57,962 nt of DNA, from the NCBI RefSeq assembly GCF_900104575.1, contig NZ_LT629719.1:1-57962 (forward strand), read 5' to 3'. Every line of letters begins with the position of its first letter. Positions within the stretch are counted from its first letter, which is position 1. Below are positions 16,600-25,111 of this stretch, piece by piece. The position numbers and the translations under genes are program-made. The notes under the pieces were generated by a model, which made no database searches, had not been told where the DNA came from, and saw only the letters and a program-made list of their open reading frames with translations. This DNA comes from Bacillus tuaregi (lineage in GTDB: Bacteria > Bacillota > Bacilli > Bacillales > Cytobacillaceae).

Positions 16600-17481
16600 T
16601 TACAATACCGATACTGTAGCTACATTCGTTGTTACACTACTAGCCCCAACAGAGCTCAGCACACAATAGAAATAATAGGTTCCCGCTGTAAGATCGGTCG
16701 GAATGTCCAAGCTTGCAGAAGTTTCTCCGTTTATAATACTTCCACCACTTGTGCTGTCCACAGAGTTTTCATACCACTGATAAGTCACTGGGTAACTTGT
16801 ATTTGTGCTTGCCACCACTGAAACACTTCCAGAAATACTACCTTCCACTACTTCCGTCAATTCCGCTGGCTGGGTAGTCACGGTAATTGTAGGAGTTACG
16901 GGTGAAAAGTCAGGCTCATAAACGGTAGTAAACCAACTTGAGATCGTTTCTTGAGCCACTCCAGTATCCCCTTCTGTTACTTCTGCCTTCCATGGATGTT
17001 TATTCTCACCATCCAGCTTATTTCGTCTAAAAACCGTACCTTCTATGGTGGGACTACTAAAGGTAATCGATTCCCCTTTTGTTGCAAGACTTGTGGTGGG
17101 AATGTTAAAAATAACTCGATAAAGCCAAAAGTATCGATATCTTCCATTCGCTTTTTTCGCACGAAATCCAATCGCAACGGGTTTCCCTCCATCCTCACTT
17201 CTTGATACGACTACATTGTTACTGTCAATTTTGCTTCCTGTTAAATCTTGAGCCACTAATGATCCAATATCATCAATACCCAGTGTTAAGGTTCCGCTAT
17301 TAAACTCTTTGACAATTTCAGATGCGCCATCATCCGCATAAAGAATGGCTTCAATCAACTCGACACTCAATTCAGCAGTCATGGCTTTGGCCATTATCTT
17401 CGGTGGCCCATATGTTTCAACGCCATTTTCATCTTCAGTAATGTTGGCATAAAATAAACGATCCAATCCTATCGTAGCCAT
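16600..17481 (-). CDS. Major tail protein with C-terminal Ig-like domain
   Basis: A 293-residue tail tube protein of the phi13 type, start ATG at 17481 with GGAGGAG upstream. Residues 1-195 form the tube domain (MATIGLDRLFYANI, ELSVELIEAILYADDGA, FWLYRVIF). From about residue 198 a Thr/Pro hinge leads to an Ig-like domain with YQWYEN, SLDIPTDLTAGTYYFYCV and a Ser-rich core, of the kind displayed on phage surfaces and thought to aid weak carbohydrate binding. The host-derived look of this Ser/Thr-rich part suggests modular gain. Confidence 0.9.
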   Translation of the reverse strand: MATIGLDRLFYANITEDENGVETYGPPKIMAKAMTAELSVELIEAILYADDGASEIVKEFNSGTLTLGIDDIGSLVAQDLTGSKIDSNNVVVSRSEDGGKPVAIGFRAKKANGRYRYFWLYRVIFNIPTTSLATKGESITFSSPTIEGTVFRRNKLDGENKHPWKAEVTEGDTGVAQETISSWFTTVYEPDFSPVTPTITVTTQPAELTEVVEGSISGSVSVVASTNTSYPVTYQWYENSVDSTSGGSIINGETSASLDIPTDLTAGTYYFYCVLSSVGASSVTTNVATVSVL

Positions 17482-17826
17482 CTAACTCTCCTCCATTTCA
17501 TATTCTTTCATTACATCAATGGCGTAATGGTGGTACTTTGTATCATTCTCAAACCCGATATATTGTCGGTCTGTAATGGTCATTTCCCCTTTTAAAAGCA
17601 CCTTTGTTACTTCCTTTTTAAGTGACTGGTAATTTTTTTTTGAGAAAAGAGATAACCTTGCTTCCTCAATAGCGGAATGAGCCTGGTTATCCGCATAAAA
17701 ATCAAGTCTATCCGACATAGGTGTTATCACGATATATTCTTCAGGTGGTTTTCCCGAGAATACCCCTGTTTCAATTGGAATGCCGATGGGTTCAAGTAAG
17801 CTATTTAGATTCTTTAATAAACTCAT
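17482..17826 (-). CDS. Tail terminator/tail completion protein, tentative
   Basis: A 114-residue protein of the size and position of the tail terminator in HK97-type phages. It lies between the gp10-like protein and the major tail protein, with its start overlapping the upstream stop. The sequence has IPIETGVFSG, YIVITPMSDRLDFYADN and a C-terminal RQYIGFENDTKYHHYAIDV, the pattern seen in phage proteins that cap the tube. No catalytic motif is present. The role is assigned mainly by synteny. Confidence 0.7.
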   Translation of the reverse strand: MSLLKNLNSLLEPIGIPIETGVFSGKPPEEYIVITPMSDRLDFYADNQAHSAIEEARLSLFSKKNYQSLKKEVTKVLLKGEMTITDRQYIGFENDTKYHHYAIDVMKEYEMEES

Positions 17827-18257
17827 AGTCTTTCAATCTCCTTATCCAATGCCTTTTCCATCGCCTCCACACAGGCTTTTCTTGTTGCTGACTTGGTCGG
17901 TTTCAACCAAGGTTTAGGGGGCTGACCTGATTTTCCATACTCCAGCACAGCTGCCTTCAGGGCATTAGAAACCCCTTTGCTGTCCTTGGTTGTTGGAATC
18001 CCCACCCTTAGGTTCCAGTCACCTTTCGCATCTTGTACCGCCTTTGTGGTTTCTAGGGAAGCCACTAATTCTCCTGTAGACTGAGAGGGTTCTTTTGTAC
18101 CCTGACCAATTCTCGCCGCTAGATTGCTTTTAGCCTTCTGAACGACAGGTTCAGCACCCTTTTCTAGCACTCTTGGTACAATGTCATCAAAGTGACGGTT
18201 TAGTTTTGAGATTCTTTCCAAAAAGTCATCTGGCATTTTCACTCCTGCTCTTGCCAT
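17823..18257 (-). CDS. HK97 gp10-family head-tail protein
   Basis: A 144-residue basic protein of the HK97 gp10 family, which works in head-tail joining or tail completion. Recognisable parts are the N-terminal MARAGVKMP, the KAKSNLAARIG helix, LRVGIPTT, and the C-terminal EYGKSGQPPKPWLKPT segment that is characteristic of this family. It overlaps the tail terminator gene by four bases and lies four bases from the head closure gene. Confidence 0.88.
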   Translation of the reverse strand: MARAGVKMPDDFLERISKLNRHFDDIVPRVLEKGAEPVVQKAKSNLAARIGQGTKEPSQSTGELVASLETTKAVQDAKGDWNLRVGIPTTKDSKGVSNALKAAVLEYGKSGQPPKPWLKPTKSATRKACVEAMEKALDKEIERL

Positions 18258-18261
18258 GAAC

Positions 18262-18597
18262 TCACCCCTTTGACCCAGAGATGTTCTCTGCTAACACTTC
18301 TACATACATGCCCCGCTCTTTAATATCTTCAACACTTAATATGTTATATCGCTCATCGTTACAGCGAAGGATTAAATCCGTGGTTAGCTCTAATCCTCGA
18401 GGTTTTCTAAAACGAAAAAGAGAACTAGCCTCTGAAAAGCTAGCCCTATTTTTCCAGGCTTCACTTCCATGACGATTCTCTTTATATGCTCTCATCGAAG
18501 TTAGAAGTTGTTCATCTTTCGTAACAAAGCCCTCAGCATCTTTAGTAGATTCCTCTTTATAAATTTCAATCGTGACATTCATTTTCCCCAAACTCAT
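18262..18597 (-). CDS. Head closure (head-tail adaptor) protein
   Basis: A 111-residue protein of the phage head-tail joining family (SPP1 gp16/HK97 gp7-like), which plugs the connector after DNA packaging. Evidence is the N-terminal MNVTIEIYKEEST, the RAYKENRHGSEAW segment, and the NILSVEDIKERGMYVEVLA ending that is typical of these beta-barrel adaptors. It overlaps the connector gene by four bases. Confidence 0.88.
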   Translation of the reverse strand: MSLGKMNVTIEIYKEESTKDAEGFVTKDEQLLTSMRAYKENRHGSEAWKNRASFSEASSLFRFRKPRGLELTTDLILRCNDERYNILSVEDIKERGMYVEVLAENISGSKG

Positions 18598-18905
18598 ATG
18601 ATCACGTCCTTATTGAGGCGGAGCAGCATATTGATCACATTCCATACTTGTTTACTCGCTTCTACATTGTCAGCAAAAAAGCCACCCGTGCTACCATCCC
18701 GACTTTCGTAAAAGTGAGATGATAGCATGATGACAGCTTGTTCGGTCGTTGGATGCATCGGATTCTTTTGATAAAAGCCCTCAGGTTTCTTTTGATAGCT
18801 CTCTGCATAGGAAATAGCTGCAGTGATGAAGCTGGAAAGCAGGCTATCATCTTCATCATGGTTTAGGATTAAGTTTTGTTTCACCTTCGATAATAAATCC
18901 TCCAT
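18594..18905 (-). CDS. Head-tail connector protein (gp6-like)
   Basis: A 103-residue helical protein of the gp6/gp15 adaptor family (DUF3199-like) that assembles under the portal. The ATG at 18905 is preferred to the GTG three bases upstream because GAGGTG is then well spaced. The typical features are VKQNLILNHDEDDSLLSSFITAAISYAE near the N-terminus, AVIMLSSHFYESRDG in the middle, and VWNVINMLLRLNK at the end. Confidence 0.88.
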   Translation of the reverse strand: MEDLLSKVKQNLILNHDEDDSLLSSFITAAISYAESYQKKPEGFYQKNPMHPTTEQAVIMLSSHFYESRDGSTGGFFADNVEASKQVWNVINMLLRLNKDVII

Positions 18906-18922
18906 CACCGCTCACCTCTTCA

Positions 18923-19144
18923 TCATTCAGTGTTCATTAGACCCGCTGCTTTTAGTTTTGCTAGTAGAGCATTAAAGTCTGTAACAAGACTAGCAACATC
19001 TACAGCATTACTATCTCCTTGGGTATCAGCTGGTCGTACTCCCGTTCCATCAAAGGACAGCTTTCCAGTTGGAGTAATCTCTAAAGTTCCACCAATAACC
19101 GTTTTCTCTCCGCCTTGTTCAGTATAGTTTTTAACATTACTCAT
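18923..19144 (-). CDS. Small head fibre-like protein
   Basis: A 73-residue protein just downstream of the capsid gene. The C-terminal pattern VASLVTDFNALLAKLKAAGLM is what is usually found in Bacillus-phage head fibre proteins and related small capsid decorations. The N-terminal half (GGTLEITPTGKLSFDGTG) looks like a short beta segment. It is too small to be a full fibre, so a minor capsid-surface protein is the safer description. Confidence 0.6.
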   Translation of the reverse strand: MSNVKNYTEQGGEKTVIGGTLEITPTGKLSFDGTGVRPADTQGDSNAVDVASLVTDFNALLAKLKAAGLMNTE

Positions 19145-19154
19145 CCACTATCAC

Positions 19155-20348
19155 CTACCCTTTCTGTTGAAGCACTTTGATTGCTTCAGGAAGAATTAAT
19201 TTCCCATCTACCCTTTGCGTTGCCTTAAATCCAACTTGGCCAGTTGCCGCATACAGTTCATTTAGTCGCTGAAAAGAACGACCTTGTCTATCGGCTACCC
19301 AGTAATACCCAAAGTCACCAAAAGCAATCGTCTTGGCTCCCGCTTCAACCGTTGGTACATAAGCAGATGTTTTCACAGGACGATTTAAAATCGTATCAGG
19401 TTGACCCGCTTGGATCGAAGGCTGCCATAAGTACTGCCCATTCCCATCTTTTAGCTTTCGAATCAGCTTGATCGTTGCATCATTCATGACGAAAATTGCC
19501 TTTTTACGATACGGTGATTTTAAGGAATAGAATAAATCCATAATCTCATCCACTGAAACAGCCGTTGCAGAAGTTCCAGTCACACCAAGCTCAGCTCCAC
19601 CCGTGGCATTAAAAATACCAGTCGGTTTTCCGGTACCATCTCCAACAAAGAAAGCTTCCTCTTCTTTGGCACCAATCCGTCTGGCAAATTCTTTTGCAAT
19701 ATACGCTTCAAGATTAAACACACTATCATTTAAAAGTTCCTCGGACACTTTAATCATGGTGGCTAATTTATAAGCTCCAATCGAAACTTGTCCAAAGCTA
19801 TCATCCGATTCAGGAATCAGTCCTTCTTCATCCACCCATGAAGCGGTTCCTTTTGAAGCAACCACCGGAATTTTACGATCTCCTGAGGAAGTCGTGATGA
19901 CCTTGGCTAATGACCGGAAGATATTTTCCTCTTCTAGCGATTCAATAAGCGTTCTTTCAAACTCATCTGGTGCAAGATAACCACCCTCGGAATCCGTTCC
20001 AACCTTTAGGGCATTCTGTACTTCATAGTTACTTTTGTTTCTCATTGATTTCCAGAACGCTTCCCTATACTCATCTGTAGCTCGCCCAGTTTTTTGACCT
20101 TCAGCACCCGTTGGCTTTGAAGTAATCGGCTGGTTAATCGGTTTGGAAAGTTCTAAATCGATGGCTTGCTGTCTTTCTAATCGGTCAATTTCCTTCCCGA
20201 GATTAACAACCTCTGCCTCCATCTTTTCATAGGTGGATGTATCTTCCGCAGAAAGAATTCCATCTTCCCCTCTTTTTGAATCAAGAAATGCTTTTGTTTG
20301 TTCCCATGCTTTTGCTCGCTTTTCACGCAGTTCTAATACTTTACTCAT
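19155..20348 (-). CDS. HK97-fold major capsid protein
   Basis: A 397-residue major capsid protein with AGGAGGAG upstream of the ATG. The first 100 residues are a charged coiled coil (delta domain) that acts as a built-in scaffold and is removed by the protease encoded upstream. The rest has the HK97 fold hallmarks: GGYLAPDEFERTLIE, IPVVASKGTASWVDE, KVSEELLNDS, GDGTGKPTGI and the DFGYYWVADRQG segment. It lies next to protease and connector genes in standard order. Confidence 0.97.
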   Translation of the reverse strand: MSKVLELREKRAKAWEQTKAFLDSKRGEDGILSAEDTSTYEKMEAEVVNLGKEIDRLERQQAIDLELSKPINQPITSKPTGAEGQKTGRATDEYREAFWKSMRNKSNYEVQNALKVGTDSEGGYLAPDEFERTLIESLEEENIFRSLAKVITTSSGDRKIPVVASKGTASWVDEEGLIPESDDSFGQVSIGAYKLATMIKVSEELLNDSVFNLEAYIAKEFARRIGAKEEEAFFVGDGTGKPTGIFNATGGAELGVTGTSATAVSVDEIMDLFYSLKSPYRKKAIFVMNDATIKLIRKLKDGNGQYLWQPSIQAGQPDTILNRPVKTSAYVPTVEAGAKTIAFGDFGYYWVADRQGRSFQRLNELYAATGQVGFKATQRVDGKLILPEAIKVLQQKG

Positions 20349-20361
20349 CCAAATCTCCTCC

Positions 20362-21042
20362 TTAAAATTTTAAAAGGTCTAGCCTTTTGTCTAATACAGC
20401 GATATCAGTTCCTGTTTTCTTTTGTGGCAGCTTGTGTAAAAAGGAATTCACAACCGCCATTTTGTTGTAAATAATCCCTTCATCCGATGAGTCCTGTTCA
20501 CTTTCTTCTTGGAACATAATCTCATCGGCAAAGCCAAGCTCCACCGCTTTTTTGGAATTAAACCAACTTTCATCATCCATCATGTGCGAGAGCTTGGTCC
20601 TTGAAAGACCTGTCTTCAGTTCATAAGCATTGATAATGCTTTCTTTTACTTCACTCAACATCTGGATCGCTTTCTTCATTTCAGCTGTATCCCCAAAGGC
20701 AATGGTCATCGGATTATGAATCATCATCATGGAGACAGGTGACATGTGAACTTCCCCACCTGCCATCGCAATCACTGAGGCAGCACTTGCAGCAATTCCG
20801 TCAATCTTTACGGTCACATCCCCTTTGTAATCCATGAGCATGTTGTAAATTTGACTCGCTGCAAAAACGTCGCCACCTGGTGAATTAATCCAAACAGTGA
20901 TATTCCCACCATCATTGTTTAGCTCTGATTTAAACTGTTTCGGTGTTACTTCATCGCCAAACCATGATTCTTCAGCAATGACTCCATCCAGATGAAGTGT
21001 CCTGCCGTCTTCATTCTTGACCCAATTCCAAAACTTCTTCAT
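20362..21042 (-). CDS. ClpP-like head maturation protease
   Basis: A 226-residue serine protease of the ClpP/S14 family that trims the capsid scaffold domain. The motifs SPGGDVFAASQIYNML, IDGIAASAASVIAMAGG (catalytic Ser) and MMMIHNP (catalytic His) are all intact. GAGGAGG lies before the ATG. The gene is between portal and capsid, three bases from the portal stop and 13 bases before the capsid start. Confidence 0.96.
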   Translation of the reverse strand: MKKFWNWVKNEDGRTLHLDGVIAEESWFGDEVTPKQFKSELNNDGGNITVWINSPGGDVFAASQIYNMLMDYKGDVTVKIDGIAASAASVIAMAGGEVHMSPVSMMMIHNPMTIAFGDTAEMKKAIQMLSEVKESIINAYELKTGLSRTKLSHMMDDESWFNSKKAVELGFADEIMFQEESEQDSSDEGIIYNKMAVVNSFLHKLPQKKTGTDIAVLDKRLDLLKF

Positions 21043-21045
21043 GGC

Positions 21046-22269
21046 TTATCCCTCCTCATATTTTTCTGTCCATGCTCCGGCTTTTGACATATCAACAAAA
21101 TTCCCGTTCACTAAATATTTCGATCCACCCTGTTCTTCTGGGATCAGGTTCATTTCTTCAAGTTCTCGGATATCATTGGCTGACATTACCCCGTTTTGTC
21201 TCATAATTTGATAGAATTGAGCCCTTGAACCTGCATCTCCTCGGAGTCGTCCATTCAGATTAAACTTGATAAAGTACTCTTTCTTATCGGTTTCACTTAA
21301 CAGAGCCTTCTTCATGGACTGTTCAATTCTTGTCACCCAGGGCATGATGGTGTTATCTATGAAACTAATAGACTGGTGTTCAATATTGCTAAAGGTCGCT
21401 TTATCCAAATTGGCTACAAGGTGAGGTGGAACCCGAAAGATTCTACAAATCTCTTCCGTTTGGAATTTTCTCGTTTCGAGGAACTGTGCTTGTTCTGGCG
21501 GAATGCCAATACTTTGAAATTTCATCCCTTCTTCAAGGACTGCAATCCGATGTGCATTGCTACTTCCTTGATAAACCGCATTCCAGCTTTCTCGGATCTT
21601 TGAAGGATCCTTTACAACTCCCGGATGCTCTAATACACCACCTGGGTTTGCTCCATTTGCGAAGAACTTTGCTCCATATTCTTCAGTGGCTAGGGCCATT
21701 CCAATTGCATTTTTAGCCATTGCAATCGGTGAATATCCAACGAGCCCATCAAACCCAAGGCCAGGAATATGAAGCACTTCTTCCCTTCGTAGGATGACCG
21801 AACCCGTGTCTTTCCGATATTCATAGAAAAGTTCCCCGGTAGAAGTTCTGTCCACTACCATCCTGTCTGGAAGTAAAGGATAAAGTGAAAGCACATTGCC
21901 CCTGCCATCTCGTATAATCTGTGCATAGGCATTTCCCCATAATAAAAGATGACTCATCAGTGTTTCCCTAAACACAAACGAAGTCATCTCGGCATTCGGC
22001 TCATCGTGGAGCTTGTAATATAAACTGTTTTCTACTGCTTTTTCTTTCCCATTGTCAGTGTACCTGTATAGATGTAGCGGAAGACTTGCGATGGTCTCCG
22101 CTAGAATCCGCACACAAGCATAAACGGCAGTAGTCTGCATCGCAGTTCTTTCATTAACTGTTTTTCCACTTGTGGTACCACCAAAGAAAAAGCTGTAAGT
22201 ACTTCCTAAAAAGTTGTTTTTTGGACCATCTCTTGATTGAAATAGTCTAGATAAAAGTGGTATTTTCAT
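21046..22269 (-). CDS. HK97-type portal protein
   Basis: A 407-residue portal protein that forms the dodecameric DNA entry ring. Characteristic parts are TAVYACVRILAETIASLPLHLY near the N-terminus, LLWGNAYAQIIRDG, GLDG-type VLHIPGLGFDGLVGYSP, and FRVPPHLVANLDKATFSNIE followed by a C-terminal crown helix region. A GAGGAGG site precedes the ATG. Length is normal for the family. Confidence 0.97.
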   Translation of the reverse strand: MKIPLLSRLFQSRDGPKNNFLGSTYSFFFGGTTSGKTVNERTAMQTTAVYACVRILAETIASLPLHLYRYTDNGKEKAVENSLYYKLHDEPNAEMTSFVFRETLMSHLLLWGNAYAQIIRDGRGNVLSLYPLLPDRMVVDRTSTGELFYEYRKDTGSVILRREEVLHIPGLGFDGLVGYSPIAMAKNAIGMALATEEYGAKFFANGANPGGVLEHPGVVKDPSKIRESWNAVYQGSSNAHRIAVLEEGMKFQSIGIPPEQAQFLETRKFQTEEICRIFRVPPHLVANLDKATFSNIEHQSISFIDNTIMPWVTRIEQSMKKALLSETDKKEYFIKFNLNGRLRGDAGSRAQFYQIMRQNGVMSANDIRELEEMNLIPEEQGGSKYLVNGNFVDMSKAGAWTEKYEEG

Positions 22270-22296
22270 TCACAAACCTCCTCAAATGGCTGTGAT

Positions 22297-23841
22297 TTAT
22301 AAGATTAAAATCCCTCGACCATCATAAACACTTTCTCTATTTTCATTCCTAATCGCTCGGTCCAGTGCCATAATCAAAGCAACAGCACCATCAATACGTT
22401 CTGTACTTTTCTCTTTATCGGGCTTTATGTTTCCTGCAGGATCTGTTTTAACAAAGATGTTATCCATCATCCATCTTAAAACTGGATTTCCACCATGAAC
22501 GATTCTTTTCTCAAGGGTTATTTTCATCAATTCTTTTGATGCTGGTGACATATCCTTGTACCCTTGTCCAAACGGAACAACGGTGAAGCCCATTCCTTCA
22601 AGGTTCTGGACCATCTGTACAGCACCCCATCTATCAAAAGCAATTTCTTTAATGTTGTACTTCGTACCTAGTTCTTCAATGAAAGCCTCAATGAATCCGT
22701 AATGAACGACATTTCCTTCTGTTGTTTTGATATATCCTTGCTTTTCCCAAATATCATAAGGAACATGGTCTCTCCTAACCCTTACTTTCAGGTTTTCATC
22801 TGGTATCCAAAAGTAGGGGAGAACAATGAATTTCTCATCTTCTGTTCTTGGTGGAAAAACCAATACAAAAGCTGTAATATCAGTTGTGCTTGAAAGGTCC
22901 AGCCCAGCAAAACACTCTCTTCCCCGGAGGCTGTCAAAATCAACAGGCTCATCACAAGCATCCCATTTCTCCATTTGCATCCAACGAGTGGATTGTTTCA
23001 CCCATTGATTCAGCCTCAGTTGCCTGAAGATATTTTCTTCCGCTGGATTTTCCTTTGCACTAATAAATGCATTTCTAACTTTCTCTATGTCAATGGTATG
23101 GTCCAATGATGGATTGGCCTTATACCAGTTCTTTTCATCAGTCCAATCATCGTCGTCTTTGATTCCGTAAATGACTGGGTAGAATGTAGGGTCAATCTTC
23201 CTTCCCTCGATGATGTCTACCGCTTTTTGATGCACTTCATAGCAGATTGAATTTCGGTCTGTACCTGCTGTCGTGATTAAAAAGAACAGCGGCTGAAGTC
23301 GGGCATCACCAGAACCTTTTGTCATAACATCAAATAGCTCTCGGTTCGGTTGGGCATGCAGTTCGTCAAAGACAACCGAGTGAACATTAAGACCATGCTT
23401 TGTATATGCCTCTGCTGAAAGCACCTGATAAAAGCTATTAGTAGGTTTATAGACCAACCGTTTCATTGACATGATAGGCTTGAATCTTTTCCTAAGGGCT
23501 GGCGACTGATCCACCATCTCCACTGCAACGTCAAAAACAATCGATGCCTGTTGTCTGTCAGAAGCACAACCATAAACTTCTGCTCCCCACTCATTGTCAG
23601 CACAAGTCATCAATAAAGCTACGGCAGCAGCTATTTCGCTCTTTCCATTTTTCTTCGGAATCTCAATATAAGCTGTATTATATTGCCGATAGCCATTTTC
23701 TTTGACCGTACCAAATACATCTCGGATGATTTTGTCCTGCCAAGGCAAAAGATCAAAAGGAACCCCTCGCCACTGACCTTTTGTATGCTTTAGGCAGTTG
23801 ATAAAGTTAACGGCATGCTTTGCCTTTTCCTCGTCATACAC
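22297..23841 (-). CDS. Terminase large subunit
   Basis: A 514-residue terminase motor and nuclease that packages DNA and cuts it. The GTG at 23841 fits the family start (VYDEEKAKHAVNF) and overlaps the small subunit stop; a longer frame back to 23910 is open but would duplicate much of that gene. The ATPase domain shows IPKKNGKSE as the Walker A variant and VVFDELHA as Walker B. The C-terminal nuclease domain shows FAGLDLSSTTDITAF with its first catalytic Asp, and a later Asp in IDGAVALIMALDRA. This is the Terminase_1 family. Confidence 0.95.
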   Translation of the reverse strand: MYDEEKAKHAVNFINCLKHTKGQWRGVPFDLLPWQDKIIRDVFGTVKENGYRQYNTAYIEIPKKNGKSEIAAAVALLMTCADNEWGAEVYGCASDRQQASIVFDVAVEMVDQSPALRKRFKPIMSMKRLVYKPTNSFYQVLSAEAYTKHGLNVHSVVFDELHAQPNRELFDVMTKGSGDARLQPLFFLITTAGTDRNSICYEVHQKAVDIIEGRKIDPTFYPVIYGIKDDDDWTDEKNWYKANPSLDHTIDIEKVRNAFISAKENPAEENIFRQLRLNQWVKQSTRWMQMEKWDACDEPVDFDSLRGRECFAGLDLSSTTDITAFVLVFPPRTEDEKFIVLPYFWIPDENLKVRVRRDHVPYDIWEKQGYIKTTEGNVVHYGFIEAFIEELGTKYNIKEIAFDRWGAVQMVQNLEGMGFTVVPFGQGYKDMSPASKELMKITLEKRIVHGGNPVLRWMMDNIFVKTDPAGNIKPDKEKSTERIDGAVALIMALDRAIRNENRESVYDGRGILIL

Positions 23842-24316
23842 CCTTACCACCACCTTGAAAGAGCATAAATTCCATTGGGTCTTCTGAATCGCTTGGTTTA
23901 TCCGCCACAATTCTAGTCCGTGATGAAGGAGTTAATCCAAACTGCTCACAGAACTTATTCATAATTTTTAAATAGCTCTGGGCAATGGAAACCTGCGGCA
24001 CCTGTTGCCAATATCCTGAAGGGGTTTTGACAATGGTTCCATGCTTGGTGATAAACTCTTCTGCTTCTTTCCATCTTGCATAGGCTTGGCAATATCCAGC
24101 AAAGGCAGCCATATCTACTTCAGTCAGGATTCCTAACTGCTCTAGTTGTTTGACCATTCTTCGCCACTCTTTCTTGGCCTCAGGTTCCAACCATGATGGG
24201 CATCTTGGTGCTTTCTTTTCAGGCTTCGGTTCCTTCTGATTCAGATCTCGCTTCCCTGGGTTGCCTTCTAATGCCTTCAGTGCAGTTGGCTTTGGTTTCC
24301 TTCCACGTTGAGCCAC
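23834..24316 (-). CDS. Terminase small subunit (P27 family)
   Basis: A 160-residue protein that recognises phage DNA for packaging. The GTG at 24316 has AGGAGG eight bases upstream; an earlier GTG at 24325 would lie on top of the site. Motifs of the P27 family are RGRKPKPTALKALEGNPGKR, PRCPSWLEPEAKKEWRR and YCQAYARWKEAEEFI. The stop overlaps the large subunit start by eight bases. A terminator directly upstream separates it from the small gene at 24390. Confidence 0.93.
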   Translation of the reverse strand: MAQRGRKPKPTALKALEGNPGKRDLNQKEPKPEKKAPRCPSWLEPEAKKEWRRMVKQLEQLGILTEVDMAAFAGYCQAYARWKEAEEFITKHGTIVKTPSGYWQQVPQVSIAQSYLKIMNKFCEQFGLTPSSRTRIVADKPSDSEDPMEFMLFQGGGKGV

Positions 24317-24343
24317 AGGCGCCACCTCCTTTCAAATTTGGCA

Positions 24344-24373
24344 TAAGAAAAGAGCCTACCTCCTGATAGACTC
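24344..24373 (-). terminator. Terminator upstream of the terminase genes
   Basis: A nine-base stem (24352-24360 with 24365-24373, two G-U pairs, AGGA loop) is followed by TTTTCTT on the minus strand. It closes the single-gene unit at 24390 and would limit read-through into the packaging genes. Confidence 0.7.
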
Positions 24374-24389
24374 CAATTGATTCATTCGC

Positions 24390-24605
24390 TTAGTTCTTCC
24401 ATATTTCCATCTTGAATTCTCCCTCAAAAACCATCCAGCGTACTTCCCCATCTTCAAGTTGTAGGATTAGCATTCCCGGCAAAAGATACATCTCATTTTC
24501 TTGGTATCCCGCTGCTTCTAGATCCCGCTTTTGCTGAAGTAAAAGTTCCATCCCTCTCACTGCATCAACATTCCCTTGTAGCATCTGAACCATATCTCTG
24601 GTCAT
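24390..24605 (-). CDS. Small hypothetical protein in its own transcription unit
   Basis: A 71-residue protein with no recognisable family. The N-terminal half is a helix rich in Gln and Leu (VDAVRGMELLLQQKRDLEAAG) and the C-terminal half is beta-rich with several Trp (YLLPGMLILQLEDGEVRWMVF). GGGAGG lies upstream of the ATG. The gene is flanked by promoter-like element A and a terminator, which makes it look like a moron, an independently expressed phage accessory gene. Confidence 0.7.
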   Translation of the reverse strand: MTRDMVQMLQGNVDAVRGMELLLQQKRDLEAAGYQENEMYLLPGMLILQLEDGEVRWMVFEGEFKMEIWKN

Positions 24606-24619
24606 TCAAACAACCTCCC

Positions 24620-24667
24620 TGTGTTTTGGTAGTCTATACATCACTCTAAACACAGGGATTATCAAGT
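24620..24667 (-). promoter_or_regulatory. Promoter-like element A and leader hairpin
   Basis: On the minus strand, ACTTGATAATC, eleven bases, AGTGATGTAT (24667-24636), a variant of elements B and C. Perfect inverted repeats TGTGTTT and AAACACA (24654-24648 and 24626-24620) flank the AT block and end right before the ribosome binding site of the gene at 24605. The same hairpin arrangement recurs at 25870-25906. Confidence 0.6.
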
Positions 24668-24879
24668 TAATTATCGCCCTTAATGCCTTTATAATTGTAA
24701 TTCCCCTTTTTAATTTCCCTATGTTCTGCCTTAACTGCCTCACCATAGTCGGCCCGCTTATATTCCTTATCTTTGCAGCTTAAGCAAATGCAATCGGTAT
24801 TGTACATGGACATAATCCGTCCGCTTTTTAAGCTACCGCCACATCGATCACAATGTGTTTGTGAGAAAAACTTATCCAT
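24667..24879 (-). CDS. Small zinc-ribbon-like protein
   Basis: A 70-residue protein with two cysteine pairs, CDRCGG near residue 10 and CICLSC near residue 31, typical of a small zinc ribbon. The remainder is charged and rich in Lys and Tyr. Such proteins are common in Firmicute prophages between replication and packaging genes, and their role is unknown. The start overlaps the upstream stop by eight bases (GAGGTG site), so it belongs to the three-gene unit starting at 25856. Confidence 0.75.
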   Translation of the reverse strand: MDKFFSQTHCDRCGGSLKSGRIMSMYNTDCICLSCKDKEYKRADYGEAVKAEHREIKKGNYNYKGIKGDN

Positions 24880-25111
24880 CTTGCTTCACCTCAGAACTGT
24901 ACTTCTTCCTTGTTTCCCCAATGAATGTTTCAAGGACACTAGCGTTCGGATCCAAGTCCTCTTCACTGTTCCAAAATTGATCCAGCTCCTCTAGCAAGTC
25001 GAGAATGTTAAGCACAACTTCTTTAGCATCCGCTTCACCAAGGACAACCTCTTTTTCAATGATGGTTGCCTTAAGCCCCTGTATCATTGCTTGATAGATT
25101 TGCTCATTCAT
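24872..25111 (-). CDS. Hypothetical acidic phage protein
   Basis: A 79-residue acidic, mostly helical protein (VVLNILDLLEELDQFWNSEEDLDP). The ATG at 25111 is preferred; a GTG nine bases further upstream is too close to the AAAGG site. It overlaps both neighbours, so translation is coupled. No family recognised. Confidence 0.7.
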   Translation of the reverse strand: MNEQIYQAMIQGLKATIIEKEVVLGEADAKEVVLNILDLLEELDQFWNSEEDLDPNASVLETFIGETRKKYSSEVKQDG

